Positions 37,960 through 46,650 of a stretch of 64,000 nt of DNA are shown one piece after another. Under the pieces are notes generated by a model, which had not been told where the DNA came from, searched no databases, and saw only the letters and a list, made by a program, of their open reading frames with translations. The stretch's first letter is position 1. Each line of letters starts with the position of its first letter. The translations under genes were made by a program, and so were the position numbers. This DNA is from Methanomassiliicoccales archaeon (GTDB lineage Archaea; Thermoplasmatota; Thermoplasmata; RBG-16-68-12; SOIM01), in assembly GCA_004377185.1 (NCBI GenBank), contig SOIM01000016.1, positions 31,410 to 95,409 on the forward strand. Reading direction: 5' to 3'.

Positions 37960-39006
37960 CTACAGGTCTAACTCCTCAGGATCGATGCAGCAGATTTTCG
38001 TTAGCTCTCTGTGCAGTTCCTTGACTCTCTGCGTTGCCTTTTCCAGACCTTTCTCCATTAGTTTCTGGATTTCTATCTCCAGCCTAACCTTCTGATTATC
38101 GTCAACAAGTTTGTCAGCCAGGCAAACGATCTTCTCTTCCAGCGTGACAGGTACCAGGTCCTTTGCAGGTAGACCCAACCCTTTCAGCTCCTGGGCACCA
38201 AGTCCCCCGCCAACATGCCTTTCCACGATGGATGCAATACTCTCTGGAAATCCCATTTTCCTCAAGATGCGTCCTCCTTGGTAGCCATGCTCCGGTCCGT
38301 GAGTCACGCTTCTGCCAATGTCATGCAACATAGACGCAGTTCTGACAAGGTCTTGGTCCGCTTCACAAGCCTCAGCCATCTTCACTGCAAGCTTTGTGAC
38401 TACTTCAGAGTGCTTAATCACGTCTTGTTCACAACCCGCTTCTCTCAGGACCTTGAGGCAATCTTCTCTGTCCAGATATCCCTCGTCTATGTCAATGACG
38501 GTTTTCCCTTTTCTGGAGGGCAGTATTATTCTCTTCCCCTCAAATCGTTGCCCAGCCCATTTAGCTTCTGTGAATCTATCCAAGAATAGAGCCAGTGCGG
38601 CAACTTCCGAATGCGGTTGATTTCCCACTGAGACGTTATAATCAGCAAGCTTGAAGATCTCACCTGGGACCTTCTCGGCACCTACGACAACAAGAACATC
38701 GCCCTTCTCTATGTTGCCAAGCACATCCTCCAGACGCTCTCCGTACATCGTCAGATGGATTACTGGGCCTTCCCATTGACGGATGACCTTCTTCCAACTG
38801 ACACCGGTCTCTATGGAGAAGTCACCTCCGAATCTGTCTACAACATCTCTGATCGTCTTTTCGAGCTCTGCATCCTTCTCGGATATCTGGATTGAATTGG
38901 CACCGAACGCCCTGGCCACCAAAGCGACATGCGTGGTGATCCTTTTGTCCCTCTGAGGTCTGTGTCCCAATCGGAGGACAGTAATCTCACCCTTTCCCAT
39001 TGACAT
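37960..39006 (-). CDS. tRNA (cytidine-56) 2'-O-methyltransferase (aTrm56) fused to C-terminal HD domain
   Basis: 'VLRLGHRPQRDKRITTHVALVARAFGA' and 'YNVSVGNQPHSEVAALALFLDR'; HD 'HSEVVTKLAVKM...ASMLHDIGRSVTHGPEHGYQGGRIL'. Confidence 0.88.
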   Translation of the reverse strand: MSMGKGEITVLRLGHRPQRDKRITTHVALVARAFGANSIQISEKDAELEKTIRDVVDRFGGDFSIETGVSWKKVIRQWEGPVIHLTMYGERLEDVLGNIEKGDVLVVVGAEKVPGEIFKLADYNVSVGNQPHSEVAALALFLDRFTEAKWAGQRFEGKRIILPSRKGKTVIDIDEGYLDREDCLKVLREAGCEQDVIKHSEVVTKLAVKMAEACEADQDLVRTASMLHDIGRSVTHGPEHGYQGGRILRKMGFPESIASIVERHVGGGLGAQELKGLGLPAKDLVPVTLEEKIVCLADKLVDDNQKVRLEIEIQKLMEKGLEKATQRVKELHRELTKICCIDPEELDL

Positions 39007-39182
39007 TTGGCATACCAGCCCATTCTTAAAAAGCTACCTGATTTCCCACCTTTTCTCCTACTTAGCCACAATCTCAATCGATAAACTTAAAGCAACGCAA
39101 TATGTTTGGAAGTTCCATAACTTCGGCGGTAGGAGGATCTAGCACTTGAAAAGGTGATGCCAGAGGCCAGTGGGGGCACAAT

Positions 39183-42100
39183 ATGCAAAAGAAAAGATTT
39201 GGGAAGCGAGAGGGAAGCAAACGCGGTCTATCAAAACCTTTGGGTCTAACATTCACCCAGATAGCTGCGATCTTCATGTGTGCGGTACTTACGTTGATAA
39301 TCCCAACACAGGAGGTACGCGCAACATACTGGGAACCTGAGTATGAGCTCAGCTTTGACGACGGCGCACAGGGCCAAGGCTCTCCTTCAATCTCGGTCAA
39401 CGGGACCGATGTGCATGCGGTCTGGGTGTACCAAGACGTTTTCGATTTCGACATCTATCATAGACTTCACAATGGAACTAGTTGGGGGTCAGAAGAGGAG
39501 ATAAGCACTGATATTGCGAACAACCAGCAGTATAATCCCTCGATAGCGGCAGAAGGAGGCAGGGCACACGCTGTGTGGCAAGATACCATAGGGGGAGACA
39601 ATGACATCTACTATAGATTCTACGATGGCACTACCTGGCAGCCCGGGATGGAAATAAGCTCCGATGGTGGAATGGAAATTCAAAGCTACCCGGCGGTTGA
39701 TGCAGAAAACGGCAATGTCCATGTTGTCTGGCAAGATCAGGGAGATGGAGATTTCGATATCTATTACAGGAACTTTGATGGGACCTCATGGCAGGCCGAA
39801 CAGGAGATTAGCATAGATGGCGGTACTGAGGGTCAAGGTGGCGTCGCGATTGCAGTGAATGGTAGCAAAGTTCACGTCGTATGGGTGGACGGGGGAGGGG
39901 GTGACGCAGATATCTATTATAGACTTTTCGATGGAACCAGCTGGCAACCGGAGGTTGAGATAAGTACAGATACTGGTACAGAGCCCCAGAACAAACCCTC
40001 CATTGCTGCATATGGTAACGAGGTTTGTGTCGTCTGGCTGGATGTTGAGGATGGAGATTGGGATGTGTACTACAGACTTTTCGACGGAATCAGCTGGCAG
40101 GCCGAACAGGAGATCAGTACGGACACTGGCACTGAAACCCAAGATGAACCCTCGGTCGGGACGGAAGGCGGAAAGGCCTATGTCGCCTGGCAAGATTTCG
40201 GTGATGGAGACTTGGACATATATTACAGGCATTTCGACGGAATCAGCTGGCAGCCCGAGCAGGAGATAAGCACGGACACGGGTTCTGAATTCCAATACGA
40301 ACCTTCAATAAGTGTGGAGAGCGGCATGGCCCATGTGGTCTGGGAAGACACGGTGAGTGGAGATTGGGACATATTCTACAGACGATTCAATGGAACCGGT
40401 TGGGAGGTTGAAGAGCGTATTAGCTTTGATCCCTCAACTGGCTTTCAATACAACCCTTCAATGTCAGTGGAAGGTTCCACGGTACACGTTGTGTGGCATG
40501 ATGACAATGGTGGGGACTTGGACATCAAATACAGATACTTCGACGGGACGGCCTGGCAACCCGAGTTCGAAATGAATACCGATACGACCACTGAGGCCCA
40601 GTTCGATCCCTCGGTCGCGGCGGATGGTGTCAAGGTGCACGTCGTTTGGCAGGACGGCGGAGATGGGGACTGGGATTTGTATTACAGGCAGTTCGACGGA
40701 ACAAGCTGGCTGGCGGAAGTGGAGTTGAGCAGTGATTCTGGGTCCGAGAGTCAAGAATCCCCATCTATAGTGGCGGAAGGCGGCAGGGTGTATGTTGTGT
40801 GGCAAGATTGGGGAGATGGAGATCTCGACATATACTTCAGATACTTCGACGGGGCCACTTGGCAGCCCGAGCAGGAGATAAGCACCGACTCGGGAACAGA
40901 ACCCCAGATAAACCCCTCGATCACCGCGGAGGCCGGCAACGCGTACGTTGTCTGGGAAGATATGGAAGGAGGAGACTTCGATATCCTCTACAGGCAATTC
41001 AATGGAGTGGGTTGGCAACCAGAGGAGGAGATAAGTACCGATTCTGTATCTGAGGCACAACACGAGCCCTCAGTCGCAGTCGAGGGTGGCAAAGTGTACG
41101 TTGCATGGCGAGATCATGGAGATGGGGACCTTGATGTCTACTACAGACATCATGATGGGATTGGTTGGCAGCCTGAAATGGAAATCAGCAGTGATGTTGG
41201 GACTGAGAATCAGCAAGAGCCTTCAGTGACTGTCCAGAGCGGCAGGGTACACATTGCGTGGCAGGATCGTGGAGACGGAGACGATGATATCTACTACAGA
41301 CATTTTGACGGAACGACTTGGTCCGAGGAAGAAGAGATTAGCACTGATAGCGGGACCGAAATACAGACCCAACCCATAGTCGCGGTCGAATCAGAAGTGT
41401 TGCATGTCGTTTGGGCGGATGTCGGGGACGGAGATTATGACATATACTATAAGAGAGGGTTTGAGGACCTTCTTGCACCCATGTCTAGTGTTAATCCAAT
41501 TATACCCTATTGGCAAGGACCCGTTTTCGATGTGAATTGGACTGCAATGGATGACTTCGATTTGGCGAACGTCTCGTTATACTTTAGGTACAGTTCGGAC
41601 AATATTTCTTGGGGTGGCTGGCAGGAATATGCTTACAATAGGAACATCTCAGGGCCTTTCGAGATCGGAACATTCGTATTCACAGCTCCTTATGGAGAGG
41701 GCTACTATGAGTTCTACACTGTGGCCAATGACTCCTCCATGAATCAAGAGGTCGCTCCTCTTTCTGCCGACGGAGCAGCAGGTCTTGATTTAACACCGCC
41801 TAGTGGATCAATCGTCATAAACAGTGGAGATCAGTGGACGACATCCACGTCGGTGACTCTCTATCTTACTTACTCCGATATGGGCTCAGGCGTGAAGAGG
41901 GTTAGATACAGCAATGACGGTGTATGGGATACCGAGCCTTGGGAGAATCCCTCACCGACCAAGGCGTGGAATCTACCTGCTGGTGATGGGACCAAGAGAG
42001 TATACTATCAGATTCGGGACTGGTGGAACAATGTGTCACCCGTATACTGGGATGATATTGGCCTTGACACGGTCTTTCCAACTTGCTCGATTACGATAAA

Positions 42101-45100
42101 CAACGGGGATTCATATACATCGTCAACCACTGTAGACGTGCAATTGACATACTCGGATGTTACATCGGGCCCAAGCCAGATGAGGCTCAGCAATGACGGT
42201 TTTTGGGATACCGAACCTTGGTGGCCGCTGCAACCATCGACCATGTGGGGGCTGACCTTCGGAGACGGATTGAAGATGGTCTACTTCCAGGTTGAGGACA
42301 ATGCAGGGCTGCTGTCGTCGACCCAAACCGATGACATTACTCTCGATACCACACCACCTTCTGGCTCCATAGCAATAAACGGAGGAGACGTCTGGACCAA
42401 CTCATCTTCTGTGAACCTTGATCTGACCTACTCAGACGCAACATCTGACGTCAACATGGTGAGATACGGCAACGACGGTGTGTGGGATACAGAACCATGG
42501 GAATCCCCTTCTCCAACAAAGGCCTGGGCATTGGTGGCCGGAGATGGTGTCAAAACGGTGTACTATCAGGTGCAGGATAACGCCGGCCTGGTTTACGACC
42601 TCTCAGATGACATTATCCTGGACACTTCGCCTCCTGATGGCACCATCATAATAAACAACGACGATTCCTACACCAATTCGACTTCTGTGGTCCTGTCTCT
42701 GACATACTCAGACGGTACGTCCGGTGTGAACCAAGTTAGGTATAGCAACGATGGTGTTTGGGACACCGAGCCCTGGGAACCTCCTTCTCCGACCAAAGCC
42801 TGGATGGTATCAGGTGGAGATGGCATCAAGATTGTCTACTTCCAGGCTATGGATAACGTGAGCCTTGAGTCAATGACCTACTCAGACAGCATAATCTTGG
42901 ACACAGGCTCTCCAATTGGCTCTATACTCATAAACAACGGCGACGGATGGACGACTTCAACTTCTGTGGTTCTGACGCTGACGTATTCAGATTCTTCGTC
43001 CGGAGTCTACCAGGTAAGGTACAGCAACGATGGTGTTTGGGACACTGAGCTTTGGGAACCCCCCTCCCCGACAAGGGCCTGGACGTTGACTGCCGGAGAT
43101 GGGATCAAAACCGTGTACTACCAGATTATGGACAATGTGAGCTTGTTGTCCCCCACCTATTCGGATGATATCGCCTTGGATACTGCACCTCCAACTGGCA
43201 CAATCGTCATAAACAACGGGGACACCTGGACAACGTTAGCATCAGTGGTTCTTACCCTTACCTACAGCGACACTGCATCAGGCGTTTACCAAGTCAGGTA
43301 CAGCAACGATGGAGTATGGGACACCGAACCCTGGGAGTTCCCCTTAGCAACCAGAATGTGGTCTCTGGAACCTGGAGATGGGATCAAAACAGTATACTTC
43401 CAAATAATTGACAACGCTGGTTGGCCATCTGCCACCTACTCGGACGACATCAGTCTTGACAGCACATCGCCAGTAGGCTCGATAGTGATCAACAACGGGG
43501 ATGAATGGACTAACACAACCTCAGTGATGTTAACGTTGACTTATTCTGATTTGGCGTCCGGTGTCAGTCAAGTGAGATACAGCAACGATGGTGTGTGGGA
43601 CACAGAGATCTGGGAGTCCCCAACATCGACAAGAGCTTGGACACTCGAAACCGGAGATGGCATGAAGGCCGTCTTTTTCCAGGTGAGAGACAACGTTAGT
43701 CTCGAATCTGTCACATATCTCGACTTCATAGGCCTGGATACCACTCCGCCCACAGGTTCCGTGATTATCAATAACGGGGACGCCTGGACATCCGCGACTT
43801 CTGTTACCTTGAGCTTGATGTTCTCAGACACAATGTCAGGTGTGGACCAAGTCAGGTATGGTGATGACGGTGTGTGGGATACCGAGCCCTGGGAGGCCTA
43901 CTCTCCAACCAAGGCTTGGACTCTTCCTTCGGGGGACGGAATAAAAACGGTATACTACCAGATCATAGATAACGCCAGATCACTTTCCGCAACATATTCG
44001 GACGACATAGTCTTGGACACCACCCCACCAACTGGTACAATCGAGATTAATGCTGGTGATTTGTGGACAACCACAGAGTCAGTAACACTGTCTCTGACAT
44101 TCTCTGATGCAGAATCAGGTCCGTACTTGGTTCGGTATAGCAATGACGGCGTTTGGGACACAGAACCTTGGGAGAATCCCACCACTGCGAAGACGTGGCT
44201 GCTTGCGAGTGGAGACGGCACAAAGACAGTGTACTATCAGGTTATGGACAATGCAGGGGCCACGTCGGCCACATTCTCAGATGACATCAGTCTTGATACC
44301 ACCAGGCCAACAGGCTCCATTGTCATAAATGGCGGGGATATGTGGACAACCTCGCCGGCTGTGACACTGGCACTGAGCTATTCTGATCCAGGTTCTGGTG
44401 TGTATGAGGTCAGGTACGGCAACGATGGGGTGTGGGACACAGAGCCCTGGGAGGTTCCCTCAGCGACGAAGTCATGGGTGCTTTCGAGTGGCGATGGACC
44501 CAAGACCGTCTACTATCAACTCAGGGATGTCACATTATTGGAATCCATTTCCTATTCAGAATCCATCGTCTTGGACAGCACAGAGCCAACAGGGTCGATT
44601 ACAATCGATGATGGAAACACCTCTACAACATCAACATCGGTTGTTCTTACATTGACATACTCCGATGCAACATCCGGTGTCTATCAGGTCAGGTTAAGCT
44701 TTGATGGTGTTTGGGACACAGAACCTTGGGAATCACCGGCAACGACATGGGGAGGTCTTCTCTTAGGCGGCGACGGAACCAAGACGGTCTTCTATCAAGT
44801 AATGGACAATGCTGGCCTGTTGTCCGCTGCCTACTTCGATGATATCGAGTTGGACACTACCGCCCCCGCGACTGTAAGTTCTACACCTTCCAACGGAGCA
44901 ACAGACGTAGGGGTGACTTCGGACATATCTGTGACCTTCAGCGAAGAAATGGATCAATCCTCCACAGACACGTCGTTCAGCTTGATGGAAGACACGACAG
45001 AAGTTGCAGGCACAACAGCTTGGTCAGCCGATGGCAAGACATTGTACTTCATTCCTTCAGAGGATTTGGAGCATGAAACAACATATCGAATCGTTGTCTC

Positions 45101-45398
45101 GACGGGGGCGAAGGATACCTCAGGCAATGAACTGGCTACAGCAAGTGAGATTACATTCACCACAGAAGAGGCTGGAGAGGTGCCGGCACAGGAACCTGAT
45201 GCCCTGCGGGATTACGGATGGGTCATCTTCCTCATTGTCATAGTCATTCTTGTCATTGCCCTGGTTGTGTCAATGAAGCGCGGTGGTCCTGCAGAAGAGG
45301 AAGAGTTTGAGGAGGATGAAGAGGACCTGGAAGAGGAAGAAGAGCTCGAGGAAGAAGAGATTGATTTAGAAGAGGAAGACATATTCTCTGAAGACTAG
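39183..45398 (+). CDS. Giant (2071 aa) surface protein: 14 x ~51-aa propeller-type repeats, 11 x ~93-aa beta repeats, Big_5-like domain, TM, acidic cytosolic tail
   Basis: Signal peptide; repeat families counted by eye; TM 'YGWVIFLIVIVILVIALVVSM'; D/E-rich terminus. Confidence 0.93.
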   Translation: MQKKRFGKREGSKRGLSKPLGLTFTQIAAIFMCAVLTLIIPTQEVRATYWEPEYELSFDDGAQGQGSPSISVNGTDVHAVWVYQDVFDFDIYHRLHNGTSWGSEEEISTDIANNQQYNPSIAAEGGRAHAVWQDTIGGDNDIYYRFYDGTTWQPGMEISSDGGMEIQSYPAVDAENGNVHVVWQDQGDGDFDIYYRNFDGTSWQAEQEISIDGGTEGQGGVAIAVNGSKVHVVWVDGGGGDADIYYRLFDGTSWQPEVEISTDTGTEPQNKPSIAAYGNEVCVVWLDVEDGDWDVYYRLFDGISWQAEQEISTDTGTETQDEPSVGTEGGKAYVAWQDFGDGDLDIYYRHFDGISWQPEQEISTDTGSEFQYEPSISVESGMAHVVWEDTVSGDWDIFYRRFNGTGWEVEERISFDPSTGFQYNPSMSVEGSTVHVVWHDDNGGDLDIKYRYFDGTAWQPEFEMNTDTTTEAQFDPSVAADGVKVHVVWQDGGDGDWDLYYRQFDGTSWLAEVELSSDSGSESQESPSIVAEGGRVYVVWQDWGDGDLDIYFRYFDGATWQPEQEISTDSGTEPQINPSITAEAGNAYVVWEDMEGGDFDILYRQFNGVGWQPEEEISTDSVSEAQHEPSVAVEGGKVYVAWRDHGDGDLDVYYRHHDGIGWQPEMEISSDVGTENQQEPSVTVQSGRVHIAWQDRGDGDDDIYYRHFDGTTWSEEEEISTDSGTEIQTQPIVAVESEVLHVVWADVGDGDYDIYYKRGFEDLLAPMSSVNPIIPYWQGPVFDVNWTAMDDFDLANVSLYFRYSSDNISWGGWQEYAYNRNISGPFEIGTFVFTAPYGEGYYEFYTVANDSSMNQEVAPLSADGAAGLDLTPPSGSIVINSGDQWTTSTSVTLYLTYSDMGSGVKRVRYSNDGVWDTEPWENPSPTKAWNLPAGDGTKRVYYQIRDWWNNVSPVYWDDIGLDTVFPTCSITINNGDSYTSSTTVDVQLTYSDVTSGPSQMRLSNDGFWDTEPWWPLQPSTMWGLTFGDGLKMVYFQVEDNAGLLSSTQTDDITLDTTPPSGSIAINGGDVWTNSSSVNLDLTYSDATSDVNMVRYGNDGVWDTEPWESPSPTKAWALVAGDGVKTVYYQVQDNAGLVYDLSDDIILDTSPPDGTIIINNDDSYTNSTSVVLSLTYSDGTSGVNQVRYSNDGVWDTEPWEPPSPTKAWMVSGGDGIKIVYFQAMDNVSLESMTYSDSIILDTGSPIGSILINNGDGWTTSTSVVLTLTYSDSSSGVYQVRYSNDGVWDTELWEPPSPTRAWTLTAGDGIKTVYYQIMDNVSLLSPTYSDDIALDTAPPTGTIVINNGDTWTTLASVVLTLTYSDTASGVYQVRYSNDGVWDTEPWEFPLATRMWSLEPGDGIKTVYFQIIDNAGWPSATYSDDISLDSTSPVGSIVINNGDEWTNTTSVMLTLTYSDLASGVSQVRYSNDGVWDTEIWESPTSTRAWTLETGDGMKAVFFQVRDNVSLESVTYLDFIGLDTTPPTGSVIINNGDAWTSATSVTLSLMFSDTMSGVDQVRYGDDGVWDTEPWEAYSPTKAWTLPSGDGIKTVYYQIIDNARSLSATYSDDIVLDTTPPTGTIEINAGDLWTTTESVTLSLTFSDAESGPYLVRYSNDGVWDTEPWENPTTAKTWLLASGDGTKTVYYQVMDNAGATSATFSDDISLDTTRPTGSIVINGGDMWTTSPAVTLALSYSDPGSGVYEVRYGNDGVWDTEPWEVPSATKSWVLSSGDGPKTVYYQLRDVTLLESISYSESIVLDSTEPTGSITIDDGNTSTTSTSVVLTLTYSDATSGVYQVRLSFDGVWDTEPWESPATTWGGLLLGGDGTKTVFYQVMDNAGLLSAAYFDDIELDTTAPATVSSTPSNGATDVGVTSDISVTFSEEMDQSSTDTSFSLMEDTTEVAGTTAWSADGKTLYFIPSEDLEHETTYRIVVSTGAKDTSGNELATASEITFTTEEAGEVPAQEPDALRDYGWVIFLIVIVILVIALVVSMKRGGPAEEEEFEEDEEDLEEEEELEEEEIDLEEEDIFSED
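39339..41465 (+). repeat. 14 tandem ~153-bp protein-coding repeats (HVVWQDxGDGDxDIYYRxFDGTSWQPEQEIS)
   Basis: Counted by core motif. Confidence 0.85.
41796..44869 (+). repeat. 11 tandem ~279-bp protein-coding repeats (PTGSIVINNGDxWTTS...RYSNDGVWDTEPWE...SDDIxLDT)
   Basis: Counted by 'GSIxINxGD' cores. Confidence 0.88.
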
Positions 45399-45420
45399 AA
45401 CACATATCCAAAAACCCGGT

Positions 45421-46107
45421 CTATTCCTCCCACAACATCGAATATAAGAACAAAGCAACACTGGCGTTCGTCAGTACAATGACCACCACGAGCACGATTG
45501 GACTGGTCAGATCCATATTGCTGATGCTTGGCCAGTAGGTCATCAATGCTACAATGAAGAGAATCACGAGAACCATAAAGAAGATCCCAGAAAGAAAACG
45601 GGCTCCCCTCTCGGTCAGTTTGGTGGTTCGAATCTTCAAATCATCGAGGAGATAGAAGAAGGCCACGACCGTCGAAAAGATGATGGCCATCACCGAGAAG
45701 GTCAGAAGATTGGGAACCTCCGGAACGATTACGAAGAAATATAGAATGAAGCCCAAAGTCACGAAACCAATGCCAGATACGAAGGAGAGCTTGCTCTTGT
45801 CAAACTCGTCATAGTCAAGGACCTCTTCATCGCCATATCCAACATCCGAGGGAATATTCTCAAAGGGATTCAGTTCATCCTCAACTGCAGGGGCCAGAGG
45901 AGTCTCCGACCTTGTTTCGAAGGGGTTTTCTTCTTCTGGAGGCGCTGTCGGAGCAACTGTTCTCCGTGGCGGGGGTCTCCTCTCAACGCTAGCTTCAAAG
46001 CTTTCCTTCTCTGCAGAAAGTGATCTATCCTTCTCTCTTCTCTCAGAACCTTTCTTGGTGATGGGGCGGTTCTCGAAGGGGTTTTCCTCCCAGTCTTCAT
46101 CTTCCAC
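45421..46107 (-). CDS. Membrane protein with disordered N-terminus carrying three NPFE/NPFET motifs, then multiple TMs
   Basis: 'EENPFENRP', 'EENPFETRS', 'LNPFENIP'; hydrophobic C-terminal half. Confidence 0.7.
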   Translation of the reverse strand: MEDEDWEENPFENRPITKKGSERREKDRSLSAEKESFEASVERRPPPRRTVAPTAPPEEENPFETRSETPLAPAVEDELNPFENIPSDVGYGDEEVLDYDEFDKSKLSFVSGIGFVTLGFILYFFVIVPEVPNLLTFSVMAIIFSTVVAFFYLLDDLKIRTTKLTERGARFLSGIFFMVLVILFIVALMTYWPSISNMDLTSPIVLVVVIVLTNASVALFLYSMLWEE

Positions 46108-46120
46108 TTTGAAACCCCCA

Positions 46121-46612
46121 TCAATGCAACCGTTCTATTCTGTGACCTCTGTATTCCAGTTTGGATGACCTCTTGACTAGCCCCGTTAACAACGTTTGAG
46201 AGGTGTCGATCTTCTCTGCCACGTCACCTATGAACTTACCTTCCTCACCAATAAATCTGTAGATCTTCTTCTCCAACTTCTCGAAATCCTCGTTACTCAT
46301 CACAGCAGCCGCAAGGATGTCGGTTATCTCATGGACTGTCGAAGATGTGTCTATGTGAAAGGAACTGTAGAAACTGTGGTATGCTTTCTCGGGCTCGACC
46401 TCCGAGGACTGCCACTTCGTCTCGACCAAGTTCATCTTCTCAAAGAACTTGAGGGCCTCCAGCCCTTCTTCACCGAATTTGTTCTCAATATCTTTGGCCG
46501 TGCGCCAGTTCTCGGTGACCTCCTTGAACACCTCTCTCTTCACCTTGGTATCAACAGCCCTGAGAATGGGTACGAGCTCAGCAGCCTCGCTAACTACCTT
46601 TATTCTAGTCAT
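46121..46612 (-). CDS. ArsR-like transcriptional regulator
   Basis: 'LRAVDTKVKREVFKEVTENWRTAKDIENKFGEEGLEALKFFEKMNLVETKW'; start MTRIKV at 46612 inferred. Confidence 0.7.
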   Translation of the reverse strand: MTRIKVVSEAAELVPILRAVDTKVKREVFKEVTENWRTAKDIENKFGEEGLEALKFFEKMNLVETKWQSSEVEPEKAYHSFYSSFHIDTSSTVHEITDILAAAVMSNEDFEKLEKKIYRFIGEEGKFIGDVAEKIDTSQTLLTGLVKRSSKLEYRGHRIERLH

Positions 46613-46650
46613 ATGAGCCTGGGTATATCCACTTATACGGATAAAAAGCT

